A stretch of DNA of 64,000 bases from Lachnospiraceae bacterium (GTDB lineage: Bacteria > Bacillota > Clostridia > Lachnospirales > Lachnospiraceae). Below the pieces are notes generated by a model. That model did no database searches. It saw nothing but the letters and a program-made list of their open reading frames with translations, and was not told the origin of the DNA. The stretch lies in contig JAGKTQ010000008.1 of assembly GCA_021153325.1 (NCBI GenBank), forward strand, positions 16,282-80,281, read 5' to 3'. The position numbers and the translations under genes were made by a program. How positions within the stretch are numbered: the first letter of the stretch is position 1; each line of letters starts with the position of its first letter. Positions 48,151 to 57,300 of this stretch are shown piece after piece.

Positions 48151-49857
48151 ATGAAGGTAAAGGTTAGTTTTGCTACAAGAGTTGCGATGATTGGAGTAAT
48201 TCCGCTGTTGGTAGGAATGCTGGTGTTGAGTATTTTGTCAACTTCCTTGATGAAAAGTGCAATGGAAGATGAAAGTGAGATCGGGTTGGAAAACACAGCA
48301 TGCTTGTTGGATAATGCTTTAGAAAATGCCTATGAAGGAGAAGTGAACGTAGGTGAAGACGGAAAGCTTTACAAAGGGGAACTGAATCTGGAGTCTCTTT
48401 ATCCGGCCATGGATGGTTTAAAGGAAGAGAAGGATGTAGAACTTACTATTTTTTATGGTGATACACGTATGCTGACTACGTTGAAAAATCAGGATGGAAG
48501 CAGAAACGTAGGAACTCAGGCAAATGCAGAAGTTGCAGCAAAGGTTTTGGCTGGAGAAACATATTTTGATAAACATCTCCAGATTAATGGAGAAGATTAT
48601 TATGCATACTATATGCCACTTCACAACGAGGATGGAAGTGTTTGTGGTATGATATTTGCGGGTACTTCCAGTGCAAGCATTGATGGAACGATCAACAGCA
48701 ATGTGACTACTATTTTAATTGCAGCAATTGTTATGTTCCTGATTGCAGCTGTAGCCACAATCCTTTTTGGCAAAAGAATGGCAAAAGGGGTAAAAGATGT
48801 TATGGTAGGTCTGGAAGGATTAACAGATGGTGATTTAAATGTAAGGATTAATGAAAAGGTCTTCAAACGTTCTGATGAGATTGGTGAGATTGGGAGATGC
48901 GCCGCTTCTCTTCGTGATACATTACGAAAAATGATTTCTGAGATCACAGAAGAAGTACAGCATATTAACCAGTATGCAGGAAATCTGAATGATATGTCGC
49001 TGCATGCCAGCCAGTCTACGAATGAAGTAAGTCTTGCTATTGAAGATGTTGCAAAAGGTGCAACTTCTCAGGCAGAAGAAACAGAGAGTGCAACAAGAGA
49101 TATTGATGAAGTAAGTCTGATGGTGGATGGCATTGTAGGGAATATTAATCTTCTTGCAAATGCATCAGAAGAAATGGGTAAATCTGGAAATGATGCTACT
49201 AGAATTTTAGGCGAATTGAACGATTCCAACAAAAAGACAATTGATGCCATTAAGCGTATTACAAAACAGACAGAAGAAACCAATGAGTCTGTAAAAGCGA
49301 TCAGTCAGGCGGCAGAAGTGATTACTTCTATTGCTGAGGAAACAAACCTTCTTGCATTGAATGCTTCCATTGAAGCGGCAAGAGCCGGAGAGCATGGACG
49401 AGGATTTGCGGTAGTAGCAGATTCCATTCAGAAACTTGCAGAGCAATCAAACAGTTCCGCAAGAGAGATTATGGAAATTATCGGTGCGCTCATTCAGGAA
49501 TCTGAAAAGACAGTAGAGACTATGAAGGAAGTAAATGCAACAGTTGAAGAAGAAGGAAGAAGAGTTGAAGAAACAAAACAGATTATCGGCAGAGTAGCCG
49601 GAGAAATCGATAATTCTTTAGCTGAAATTGATGTAGTTAATGAAAAATCAGGAACGATCAGACAAGCAACTGGCGAACTTTCAACAGTCATTCAGGGATT
49701 ATCTGCGATTTCGGAAGAAAATGCTGCTGCAACAGAAGAAACGAATGCATCCGTAGAAGAATTGAATGCAATGATGGAGGAATTATCTCAGGAAGCGACA
49801 GATCTTCGTCACGTTGCAGACCATGTAAAACAGCTTGTATCACAGTTTAGAGTGTAA
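48151..49857 (+). CDS. Methyl-accepting chemotaxis protein
   Basis: The 568-residue receptor has a first membrane helix (about residues 12-32), a Cache-like extracellular sensor (residues 33-185, with FYGDTRMLTTL and EDYYAYYMPLHNEDGSV), a second helix (about 190-212) and a HAMP domain. A cytoplasmic signalling domain follows, with the hairpin tip EETNLLALNASIEAARAGEHG. Glu/Gln pairs for methylation are visible in the flanking helices. It implies that the organism is motile or uses a chemosensory array. The ligand is unknown, although Cache sensors often bind amino acids or organic acids. Confidence 0.95.
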   Translation: MKVKVSFATRVAMIGVIPLLVGMLVLSILSTSLMKSAMEDESEIGLENTACLLDNALENAYEGEVNVGEDGKLYKGELNLESLYPAMDGLKEEKDVELTIFYGDTRMLTTLKNQDGSRNVGTQANAEVAAKVLAGETYFDKHLQINGEDYYAYYMPLHNEDGSVCGMIFAGTSSASIDGTINSNVTTILIAAIVMFLIAAVATILFGKRMAKGVKDVMVGLEGLTDGDLNVRINEKVFKRSDEIGEIGRCAASLRDTLRKMISEITEEVQHINQYAGNLNDMSLHASQSTNEVSLAIEDVAKGATSQAEETESATRDIDEVSLMVDGIVGNINLLANASEEMGKSGNDATRILGELNDSNKKTIDAIKRITKQTEETNESVKAISQAAEVITSIAEETNLLALNASIEAARAGEHGRGFAVVADSIQKLAEQSNSSAREIMEIIGALIQESEKTVETMKEVNATVEEEGRRVEETKQIIGRVAGEIDNSLAEIDVVNEKSGTIRQATGELSTVIQGLSAISEENAAATEETNASVEELNAMMEELSQEATDLRHVADHVKQLVSQFRV

Positions 49858-49890
49858 AAATATTTACAAAATAAACACAATATAAAAATG

Positions 49891-49933
49891 ACTCTTGCCA
49901 GGAAATGAGAATCCTTAGGCAAGAGTTTTTTTG
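49891..49933 (+). terminator. Terminator after the chemoreceptor gene
   Basis: ACTCTTGCC (49891-49899) pairs with GGCAAGAGT (49918-49926), followed by TTTTTT. Confidence 0.88.
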
Positions 49934-50070
49934 TATGAAAAATGCGATCCGGACTTTTTACATAAAATATACAAAAACCGAACACAAATTATACACAAAT
50001 AAAGTTTATATTGAATACAGTAAGATTTTTAAAGTTACTAAAAGAAGCAGGAAAGAAAGGAGGTCGAACA

Positions 50071-50739
50071 ATGCGACATGAGTGGAAGCATAGGATCAAT
50101 TATGATGATTATCTTGTGATAAGCAGCCGGTTGCGACAGATTGCACAATATGACAGTCATGCTGGAAAACAGGGCATTTATACTGTACATAGTCTTTATT
50201 TTGATAACCTGAATGATAAAGTGCTTCGAGAAAAGCTGGATGGAGTAGACAGACGGGAAAAATTCCGTATACGATATTATAATGACAATACTTCCTATAT
50301 TATGTTGGAAAAGAAAAGTAAGATACATGGACTTTGTGATAAGCAGTCCGTACCGCTTACAAAAGAACAGGTGGAAGACATATGTAGTGGAGATATTGAG
50401 TTCTTATTGTATTCCGGTCAACCGCTGTGTCAGGAGCTTTATGCAAAGATGCGTTATCAGCTCTTAAAGCCGAGATGTATTGTGGATTACGAAAGAGTAC
50501 CATTTGTATATGGACCGGGAAACGTGAGAGTGACGTTTGACAGTAATATAAGAACAGGTCTATATCATGATAAATTGTTTGAAAGAGAAGTTGCTACAAT
50601 ACCTGCAGAAAAGGGAACGATCATTTTGGAAGTAAAATACGATGCGTTCTTGCCGGAAATTATAGAAAAGGCAGTTCAAGTTCCGAACAGAAGGGCGACT
50701 GCATTTAGTAAATATGCGGCATGCAGAGTATATGGGTAG
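50071..50739 (+). CDS. VTC-domain protein (polyphosphate polymerase family)
   Basis: The 222-residue protein starts at ATG 50071 behind AAAGGAGG; the in-frame ATG at 50011 has no ribosome site. It is a CYTH-like tunnel domain of the VTC family, the catalytic domain of yeast polyphosphate polymerase. Basic and acidic residues that line the tunnel can be seen: HEWKHRI, VHSLYFDN, REKFRIRYY, MLEKKSK, RYQLLKPRCIVDYERV and ILEVKYD. It has no membrane segment or signal peptide. It is followed by a DUF4956 membrane protein and a CotH kinase, a recurring trio. Polyphosphate synthesis is plausible but other triphosphate substrates are possible. Confidence 0.88.
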   Translation: MRHEWKHRINYDDYLVISSRLRQIAQYDSHAGKQGIYTVHSLYFDNLNDKVLREKLDGVDRREKFRIRYYNDNTSYIMLEKKSKIHGLCDKQSVPLTKEQVEDICSGDIEFLLYSGQPLCQELYAKMRYQLLKPRCIVDYERVPFVYGPGNVRVTFDSNIRTGLYHDKLFEREVATIPAEKGTIILEVKYDAFLPEIIEKAVQVPNRRATAFSKYAACRVYG

Positions 50740-50806
50740 TCAATGAAAAAGTAACAGAAAAAGATTGTGAGAAATAGGTGTTTTTAGACACAGAAATGAG
50801 GAAAAA

Positions 50807-51319
50807 ATGACTTTTAATGATATTTTTAAATCATCTTTTTTAGAAAATGCTTCCAGCTTTTCAACGCTGGATTTTATGATAGCAATGGGACTTGCATTTA
50901 TTATTGGTTTATTTATTTTTGTAGTATATAAAAAGACATTTAATGGGGTGATGTATTCCTCCGGTTTTGGTGTGTCGTTGATCGCGTTAACAATGATCAC
51001 GACTTTAGTTATTTTGGCAGTGACATCCAATATCGTGCTTTCACTTGGTATGGTCGGTGCGCTTTCTATTGTACGTTTTCGTACTGCGATTAAAGAACCA
51101 TTAGATATCGCTTATTTATTTTGGTCCATTGCAGCAGGTATTGTGCTTGGCGCGGGGATGATTCCACTGGCAGTATTCGGTTCCTTATTTATCGTGGTAA
51201 TCTTAGTGATCTTTGTAAATAAGAAGTCTACTGATCATCCGTACATCATGATCGTGACATGTGGGAGCGACGCAGAAAAAGAAGTTTTGAATGTAATAAA
51301 AGAAAATGTAAAGAAGTAG
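50807..51319 (+). CDS. DUF4956 membrane protein, interrupted by an in-frame TAG
   Basis: The 170-residue product has about four membrane helices and the DUF4956 core segment GMVGALSIVRFRTAIKEPLDIAYLFWSIA. The frame stops at TAG 51317-51319 after KENVKK. It then stays open for 51 more codons that read as the normal C-terminal domain of this family (see next entry). The TAG takes the place of what is probably a Tyr or similar codon. The protein may therefore be truncated, read through, or the base may be a sequencing error. Its partners are the VTC protein upstream and the CotH kinase downstream. Confidence 0.85.
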   Translation: MTFNDIFKSSFLENASSFSTLDFMIAMGLAFIIGLFIFVVYKKTFNGVMYSSGFGVSLIALTMITTLVILAVTSNIVLSLGMVGALSIVRFRTAIKEPLDIAYLFWSIAAGIVLGAGMIPLAVFGSLFIVVILVIFVNKKSTDHPYIMIVTCGSDAEKEVLNVIKENVKK

Positions 51320-51475
51320 GTGTTGAAGTCCAAAACTGTATCGAAAGATAGCATTGAAATGACGATCGAAGTACGTTTAAAGGGTGATGATTCAGAATTT
51401 GTCAACCAAATAGCTGCTTTATCTGGTGTAGAAAATGCAGTGCTTGTAAGTTATAACGGAGATTATATGTCATGA
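51320..51475 (+). pseudogene. C-terminal domain of the DUF4956 protein beyond the amber stop
   Basis: In the same frame as the upstream gene, 51 codons encode VLKSKTVSKDSIEMTIEVRL and later EFVNQIAALSGVENAVLVSY, ending NGDYMS and TGA at 51473-51475. That stop overlaps the ATG of the CotH gene in an ATGA, as expected for the original end of the DUF4956 gene in a coupled operon. A GTG directly after the TAG could allow re-initiation. Both coding character and junction show that this piece was translated until recently, or still is. Confidence 0.8.
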
Positions 51476-53094
51476 TTACCAATAAAAAAATTTCTGTGTT
51501 TGCCGCAATTCTTATGGCAATGGTAGCTGTTTTGACTGCTGTGTTCACAGGATTTTCAAAGAATGAGCAATTTGTAGAAACTTTTTCTTATAATGCAGAG
51601 AGCGGTTACGCAGATGCATTTGAGCCTTACGAGGTGATGGAAGTAGAAATTTCCATAGCAGAGGAAGATTTTGCCTCTATGATGGAAAATCCTACAGCAG
51701 AAGAGTATCAGCAGTGCGACATTACTATAAATGGTGAAACGTATGCAAATGTTGCTATCCGGACAAAAGGAAATACAAGTCTGTCACAGGTGGCATCAAC
51801 GGATTCTGACAGATATAGTTTTAAAATCGAGTTTGATCACTATGATTCTGGCCAGTCGATGAAAGGATTGGACAAGCTGGTGCTGAACAATTTATTTTGC
51901 GATGCGACTTATATCAAAGAATATATGGCATACGATATTTTTAATTATATTGGAGTAGAATGTCCTTATTATTCTTTTGCACATATTACAGTAAATGGGG
52001 AAGAATGGGGACTTTATCTTGCTTTAGAGGCGATGGAAGACTCTTTTGTGGAAAGAGTCTATCATACAAATGAAGGACAGCTTTATAAACCGGAAACGAT
52101 GGAAATGGGCGGCGGAAATCTAGAAGGTGGAGAGATGCCGGAAAGCATGGAAAAGCCGGAAGGAATGGAAACACCGCAGATGGGCGAGAGACCGGAAGGA
52201 ATGGAAACACCACAGATGGGTGAGAAGCCGGAAGGAATGGAAATGCCACAGATGGATGACCGGATGAAAGGTGTAGAACAGTTTGGCGGTTCTAGTGGTG
52301 GTGCCAATCTGGTATATACAGATGATTCGGTAGAAAGCTATGCGGATATTTTTGATAACGCTTCTTTTGATCCGAGCGATGAGGATAAGGAGGAAGTAAT
52401 AGAGGCGTTAAAGAATCTTTCTGAAGGAGAAAACTTAGAGCAGTATTTTGATGTGGATGCTTGTCTTCGGTATTTTGCAGCACAGACCTTTATCGTGAAT
52501 ATGGATAGTTATTACAGCACATTACAGCATAATTACTATTTATACGAGGAAGAAGGGCAGCTTACTATATTGCCGTGGGATTTGAACTTGGCATTTGGAG
52601 GTTTTCAGGCAGCTAGTGCGACAGATGCGGTAAATAGTGCGATTGATACACCAATGGGCGGCAGTCTGGAGGAATCGAGACCGCTGTTTTCCAAGCTGAT
52701 GGAAGTGGAAGAATATAAAGAACTGTATCATCAGTATTTGGATGAGATCGCGACAGGCTATGTAGGCAGTGGCAGGTTTCAACAGACCTATTCTGCAATA
52801 ACGACAGTCATTGATTCTTATGTACAGGAGGATGCAACTGCTTTTTACGGATATGATGAGTACAAGACTGCACTGGAAAACTTCAAGCAATTTGTACTGC
52901 TGCGGGCAGCTAGTGTAGAAGCACAGTTAAATGGAACGATTCCTTCTACAACAGAGGAACAAAAAGAATGCAATACGCTGATTGATGCGTCCAATGTGGA
53001 CTTGTCTGCGATGGGAGCGCAAGGTGGCGATGGAGCTGGTGGAAAAGGAAGTCAAGGTGGTCATATGTTTGGACAACCGAAAGAAGTTCGTTAA
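51472..53094 (+). CDS. CotH-family protein kinase, membrane-anchored or secreted
   Basis: The 540-residue protein has an N-terminal signal anchor (ISVFAAILMAMVAVLTAVFTG) and a CotH kinase-like domain. Visible elements are IRTKGNTSLSQ, LDKLVLNNLFCDATYIKEYM and the WGLYLALEAMED strand, with LTILPWDLNLAFGGF bearing the metal-binding Asp and Asn. A three-unit tandem repeat (see repeat entry) interrupts the middle. The end is Gly-rich. CotH proteins are atypical kinases that phosphorylate spore-coat or surface proteins. ATG overlaps the TGA of the DUF4956 frame. The substrate here is unknown. Confidence 0.9.
   Translation: MITNKKISVFAAILMAMVAVLTAVFTGFSKNEQFVETFSYNAESGYADAFEPYEVMEVEISIAEEDFASMMENPTAEEYQQCDITINGETYANVAIRTKGNTSLSQVASTDSDRYSFKIEFDHYDSGQSMKGLDKLVLNNLFCDATYIKEYMAYDIFNYIGVECPYYSFAHITVNGEEWGLYLALEAMEDSFVERVYHTNEGQLYKPETMEMGGGNLEGGEMPESMEKPEGMETPQMGERPEGMETPQMGEKPEGMEMPQMDDRMKGVEQFGGSSGGANLVYTDDSVESYADIFDNASFDPSDEDKEEVIEALKNLSEGENLEQYFDVDACLRYFAAQTFIVNMDSYYSTLQHNYYLYEEEGQLTILPWDLNLAFGGFQAASATDAVNSAIDTPMGGSLEESRPLFSKLMEVEEYKELYHQYLDEIATGYVGSGRFQQTYSAITTVIDSYVQEDATAFYGYDEYKTALENFKQFVLLRAASVEAQLNGTIPSTTEEQKECNTLIDASNVDLSAMGAQGGDGAGGKGSQGGHMFGQPKEVR
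52156..52263 (+). repeat. In-frame 36-bp tandem repeat in the CotH gene
   Basis: Three 12-residue units, PEGMETPQMGER, PEGMETPQMGEK and PEGMEMPQMDDR, follow each other exactly at 36-bp spacing. A diverged half unit (EMPESMEK) precedes them. Unit number could vary without frame loss. Confidence 0.9.
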
Positions 53095-53163
53095 AATAAT
53101 AAAGAAGAAATGCTTGTTGTTATTTTAACAAATGTGATAGAATGGAAAACAGGTGAATTTGGA

Positions 53164-53193
53164 AGAATCTACATGTGACATGTAGATTCTTTT
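53164..53193 (+). terminator. Terminator or attenuator between CotH and the ABC exporter
   Basis: AGAATCTACATG (53164-53175) pairs with CATGTAGATTCT (53179-53190), loop TGA, followed by TTTC. Upstream, TTGTTA-TTT-TAACAA (53116-53130) is a perfect dyad near a possible TAGAAT -10, so this hairpin could also be a leader attenuator for the exporter. Confidence 0.75.
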
Positions 53194-53236
53194 CACGTGT
53201 TATTATTTATATTTTATGGAATAGAAGGATACGGCT

Positions 53237-54982
53237 ATGTGGAAATATTTAAAAAAGTATTGGATGTTTATTATATTGGCGCCTCTTTTTATGCTGGGGG
53301 AGGTCAGTATGGATCTGCTGCAGCCCAAAATGATGAGTAAGATCGTAGATGAAGGTGTTCTGGGACTTTCTAATAACAATGTGGGTAATTTGGACATTGT
53401 CATTACAACCGGCTTACAAATGGTAGGCGTATTGGTGATTGGCGGATTGTGTGGTGTGTTGTCCGGCGTTTTTGCAACGATGTGCAGTCAGAAATTTGGT
53501 AATGATATTCGTAAAGATGCTTTTGGAAAAATCATGAAACTGCCTTTTGAACAGATGGATGATTTTTCAACGGGTTCTTTGATCACAAGAGTAACGAATG
53601 ATATTACACAGCTGCAGAATTTAGTGGCACAGTGTATTCGTGGTTTTGTCAGAACCATACTTTTGTTTATCGGTGGCATTATCTGCATGCTGAAACTAGA
53701 TCTGGATTTTGGCGTGGTGATCGCATGTGCACTTCCGCTTATTCTTGTATGCGTCATTTATTTTATTGCAAAAGCAAATCCGAAGTTCTCTATTTTGCAG
53801 GCGAAGTTAGACCGGCTAAATAATGTGATGCAGGAAAATGTGTCTGGCTCCAGAGTAGTAAAAGCTTATACAAAAGAAGAATATGAGCAGAAACGTTTTG
53901 AAACTGCAAATGGGGAATTGGTAAATACGCAGCTGGATGTGCTCCTTTTGTTTTCTTATATGACACCGATCATGAATATTATTTTAAATGTTTCGGTCGT
54001 AGCAGTTATATGGGTAGGTGGAATAGAAGTGAAAAATGCAGCGGTGACACCGGGTGATGTTATGGCAGCTGTGACTTATATTTCTCAAATACTGAATGCG
54101 GTCATGCGTATGACGATGATTTTCCAAACCGTATCAAGAGGCGTAGCATCTGGAAAGCGTGTAGAAGAAATTTTAAATTGCAAGCCTGTGATCGCGGACG
54201 GCGAGTTTGCAGGCAAGACAAAGGTAAAAGGTAAGATCGAATTTAAAGATGTGAGCTTCTCTTATCCCGGAATGGCGGAGGAAACGATTTTAGAGCATTT
54301 CAGCCTGACAATTCAACCGGGAGAAACACTTGCGATCATGGGAGAAACGGGTTGTGGAAAATCCACGCTTGTGAATCTGATTCCACGTTTCTTTGATGTG
54401 ACCAAAGGGCAGGTGCTTGTGGATGACGTAGATGTAAAACAGTACAAGCTTCAGGCACTCCGCGATAAGATCGCAATTGCTTTGCAAAAAAGTGAGATTT
54501 TCCATATGACGATTGGTGAAAATATAGCATGGGGAAATCCTGAGGCAGATGAGAAAATGTTAGAGCATGCAGCGACGACAGCGCAGGCAATGGAATTTAT
54601 ACATACAAAGCCGGAAGGGATGCATACGGAGGTCAGCCAGTCTGGAACCAGTTTATCTGGCGGACAGAAGCAAAGAGTGGCAATCAGCCGGGCGATATTA
54701 AAGGGTGCGGAGATATTGATTTTTGATGATGCTACGAGTGCCTTGGATCTAAAAACTGAGGCGAAGTTATATGAGGCGTTAAAAAAAGATTATCCGTATA
54801 TGACAAAGATCATCGTGGCACAGAGAATTGCATCTGTAAAAGATGCAGACCGCATTGTAGTTATGGAAAATGGAAGTATCGCAGCATGTGGAAGTCATGA
54901 GGAATTACTGGAAAACAGCAGTATTTATCAGGATATTTATGATTCACAGATGAAGAAAGGAGGGGAAGACGATGGCTGCTAG
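53237..54982 (+). CDS. Heterodimeric ABC exporter, half with degenerate ATPase site
   Basis: The 581-residue protein is a six-helix exporter membrane domain fused to an ATPase. Walker A is GETGCGKST and the signature is SGTSLSGGQKQR. The Walker B end reads LIFDDATSALD, with Asp in place of the catalytic Glu, and the switch region reads VAQRIA, with Gln in place of His. These losses mark the non-hydrolysing half of a TM287/288-like asymmetric exporter. It overlaps the next gene by 11 nt. Drug or lipid-like cargo is typical of the family but the actual substrate is unknown. Confidence 0.95.
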   Translation: MWKYLKKYWMFIILAPLFMLGEVSMDLLQPKMMSKIVDEGVLGLSNNNVGNLDIVITTGLQMVGVLVIGGLCGVLSGVFATMCSQKFGNDIRKDAFGKIMKLPFEQMDDFSTGSLITRVTNDITQLQNLVAQCIRGFVRTILLFIGGIICMLKLDLDFGVVIACALPLILVCVIYFIAKANPKFSILQAKLDRLNNVMQENVSGSRVVKAYTKEEYEQKRFETANGELVNTQLDVLLLFSYMTPIMNIILNVSVVAVIWVGGIEVKNAAVTPGDVMAAVTYISQILNAVMRMTMIFQTVSRGVASGKRVEEILNCKPVIADGEFAGKTKVKGKIEFKDVSFSYPGMAEETILEHFSLTIQPGETLAIMGETGCGKSTLVNLIPRFFDVTKGQVLVDDVDVKQYKLQALRDKIAIALQKSEIFHMTIGENIAWGNPEADEKMLEHAATTAQAMEFIHTKPEGMHTEVSQSGTSLSGGQKQRVAISRAILKGAEILIFDDATSALDLKTEAKLYEALKKDYPYMTKIIVAQRIASVKDADRIVVMENGSIAACGSHEELLENSSIYQDIYDSQMKKGGEDDGC

Positions 54983-56783
54983 TCCTTCTTTAAATCAATA
55001 CAAGATTCCGGGAATGCGTGGGCCGAGAAATCAGGGCAGTGTGGAAAAGCCGAAAGAGAGTAAGAGGACATTGCGGCGTCTTGCTGCTTATTTCGGAAAT
55101 GAATGGCTGATGTTACTGGCACTTTTGGCAACAGTCTTTGTAGTGGTCGTATGCTCGGTTTATGCACCAAAACAGCAAAGTGTGGCAATTGATTGTATTT
55201 CGGAAGGCGAATTTCAAAAATTGCCTGAAATATTGCTGATCATGCTCCTTATTTACGGGATCCATAGTATTTGTACCTTGCTACAAAGTCGCTTTAGTGC
55301 CGTTTTAAGCCAGAAGATTATTAAGAAAATGAGAGAAGATCTATTTTCGCATATTGTAAATCTTCCGGTAAGTTATTTGGACAGTCATTCGCACGGTGAC
55401 ATTATGAGTCGTATGACAAATGATGTAGAAAATATTTCCAACACCGTTTCCCAGTCACTCAGTTCCTTGTTTTCAGGCGTGTTAACGATTATTGGAACGG
55501 TAGGGATGATGCTTTATTTATGTCCGAAACTGGCATTGCTTTCTTGTGCTACCGTTCTTCTGACATTGACGGCTACAAAATTTTTGTCCTTGGCTATGCG
55601 GAGTTTTTATCGGAAACGGCAAGTGCTTTTAGGAGAATTGAATGGTACGGTAGAAGAAATGGTGAGCGGTTACAAGACGGTCACTGCCTATAACAGGCAG
55701 CAGGCAGTTGTGGAAGAATTTGAAAAGACATCCGACGAATTGACAAAGGTGGGAATTGTAGCAGAGGTTTTATCAAGCTCTATGGGACCGATCATGAATT
55801 TGATAAACAATGTTGGTTTTGTTATCATTGCAGCTTTTGGTGGCTATTTTGCAGTGAATGGTATTATATCTATCGGAATCATTTCTGCATTTATTGTGTA
55901 TGCAAAACAGTTCGGAAGACCGATTGATGAACTGGCACAGATCTATGGGCAGATTCAAACTGCCATTGCAGGAGCAGAGCGTGTATTTGCTATTATGGAT
56001 GAGCCTTGTGAGGATAAATCCGGCAGCCTTGCTATGGAAGATGCTACGGGGATTATTACATTTAAAAACGTAGATTTTTCCTATGTGGAAGGAAGGCAGG
56101 TTCTGCATGACTTTAATCTGGAAGTACAGGCAGGACAAAAGGTTGCTTTAGTAGGAGCAACCGGAAGCGGAAAGACAACGGTCGTGAATCTATTAATGCG
56201 CTTTTATGATGTGGATAGTGGCGAAATACAAATTGACGGAAAAAATATCAAGGACATTGCCTGTATGGAGCTTCGAAAAAATACAGCGATTGTGCTGCAG
56301 GATACTGTGTTATTTGCAGATACTGTACGGAATAATTTAAAATATTCCAGAACAGAAGCTACGGACGAAGAAATGGAAGAAGCGGCAAAAATGAGTCATT
56401 GCCATAATATGATCAAACGTTTGAAAAAAGGATATAATACTGTACTTTCAGGTGAAGGGTACAATCTTTCAGCAGGACAAAGACAGCTTCTTTCCATTGC
56501 AAGAGCCTTTTTGGCAAAACCAAAGATTCTCATATTGGACGAAGCAACATCCAGTGTTGATACGCGAACGGAAAAGAAAATTCAGGATGCTATGGTAAAT
56601 TTAATGAAAAACAGAACCAGCCTGATCATTGCTCATAGACTTTCTACTATTCGTGATGCAGACTGTATTGTAGTCATGGATCAGGGAAGAATCGTAGAAA
56701 AAGGAAATCATGAGGAATTGCTGCAGAAAAAGGGCAGATATTATGAGTTATATATGACGCAGTTCTCTGGAAATGCAACCTAG
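54972..56783 (+). CDS. Heterodimeric ABC exporter, catalytic half
   Basis: The 603-residue partner has a longer N-terminal cytoplasmic stretch (MRGPRNQGSVEKPKESKR), six helices and an ATPase with Walker A GATGSGKTT, signature NLSAGQRQ, canonical Walker B LILDEATSSVD and the switch His in IIAHRLST. With the upstream half it forms an export pump in the cytoplasmic membrane. The 11-nt overlap implies coupled synthesis. Confidence 0.96.
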   Translation: MAASPSLNQYKIPGMRGPRNQGSVEKPKESKRTLRRLAAYFGNEWLMLLALLATVFVVVVCSVYAPKQQSVAIDCISEGEFQKLPEILLIMLLIYGIHSICTLLQSRFSAVLSQKIIKKMREDLFSHIVNLPVSYLDSHSHGDIMSRMTNDVENISNTVSQSLSSLFSGVLTIIGTVGMMLYLCPKLALLSCATVLLTLTATKFLSLAMRSFYRKRQVLLGELNGTVEEMVSGYKTVTAYNRQQAVVEEFEKTSDELTKVGIVAEVLSSSMGPIMNLINNVGFVIIAAFGGYFAVNGIISIGIISAFIVYAKQFGRPIDELAQIYGQIQTAIAGAERVFAIMDEPCEDKSGSLAMEDATGIITFKNVDFSYVEGRQVLHDFNLEVQAGQKVALVGATGSGKTTVVNLLMRFYDVDSGEIQIDGKNIKDIACMELRKNTAIVLQDTVLFADTVRNNLKYSRTEATDEEMEEAAKMSHCHNMIKRLKKGYNTVLSGEGYNLSAGQRQLLSIARAFLAKPKILILDEATSSVDTRTEKKIQDAMVNLMKNRTSLIIAHRLSTIRDADCIVVMDQGRIVEKGNHEELLQKKGRYYELYMTQFSGNAT

Positions 56784-56837
56784 CTTTAGCAGGAATGCAG
56801 TGCATTGTGAAATATTGTGGTCAAAGGGAGGCTTACT

Positions 56838-57257
56838 ATGCAAGGATATAATTGTATTATGGTATATGATAAGGAAGAGCAGAAACTGCTTTTCTGCCGT
56901 AGAAAGAAAAATCCATATAAGGGTCTGTATAATTTTGTAGGTGGCAAGATCGAAGAAGGTGAAGACGGGTTTCATGCAGCGTATCGTGAGCTAAATGAAG
57001 AAACTGGAATTGGCGAAGCTGATATTGCCCTTTTTCACATGATGGATTTTCAATATTATAATCAGAATTGTTATGTAGAAGTGTATGTAGGGGCTTTGAA
57101 AAGGGATATTTTATTACAGGAGGAAGCACATCCGCTGGAGTGGCTTCCTCTGACAGAAAATTTCTTTGATATGACAAAGTTTGCAGGTGAAGGCAATATT
57201 GGACATATGGTAGAGCAGGTATGTCAATATGGTCGTGGAAAGGAAAATAAAAGCTAA
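56838..57257 (+). CDS. Nudix hydrolase (MutT-like)
   Basis: The 139-residue protein has a full Nudix box: GKIEEGEDGFHAAYRELNEE followed by TGI, with all catalytic Glu present. ATG 56838 lies 6 nt behind GGGAGG; an in-frame GTG at 56817 is less likely. The MutT group removes oxidised or non-canonical nucleotides such as 8-oxo-dGTP, but the substrate cannot be read from the sequence. It contrasts with the degenerate Nudix protein near 1.1 kb. Confidence 0.92.
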   Translation: MQGYNCIMVYDKEEQKLLFCRRKKNPYKGLYNFVGGKIEEGEDGFHAAYRELNEETGIGEADIALFHMMDFQYYNQNCYVEVYVGALKRDILLQEEAHPLEWLPLTENFFDMTKFAGEGNIGHMVEQVCQYGRGKENKS

Positions 57258-57300
57258 AAAAGAGAATTAAAAAACTTGTCAAAATTTTTTAAAAAAAGTG

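Noticed and set aside
52156..52263. CRISPR-like repeats or a transposon end in the CotH gene
   Set aside because: The 36-bp units are contiguous coding repeats with no spacers and no inverted ends.
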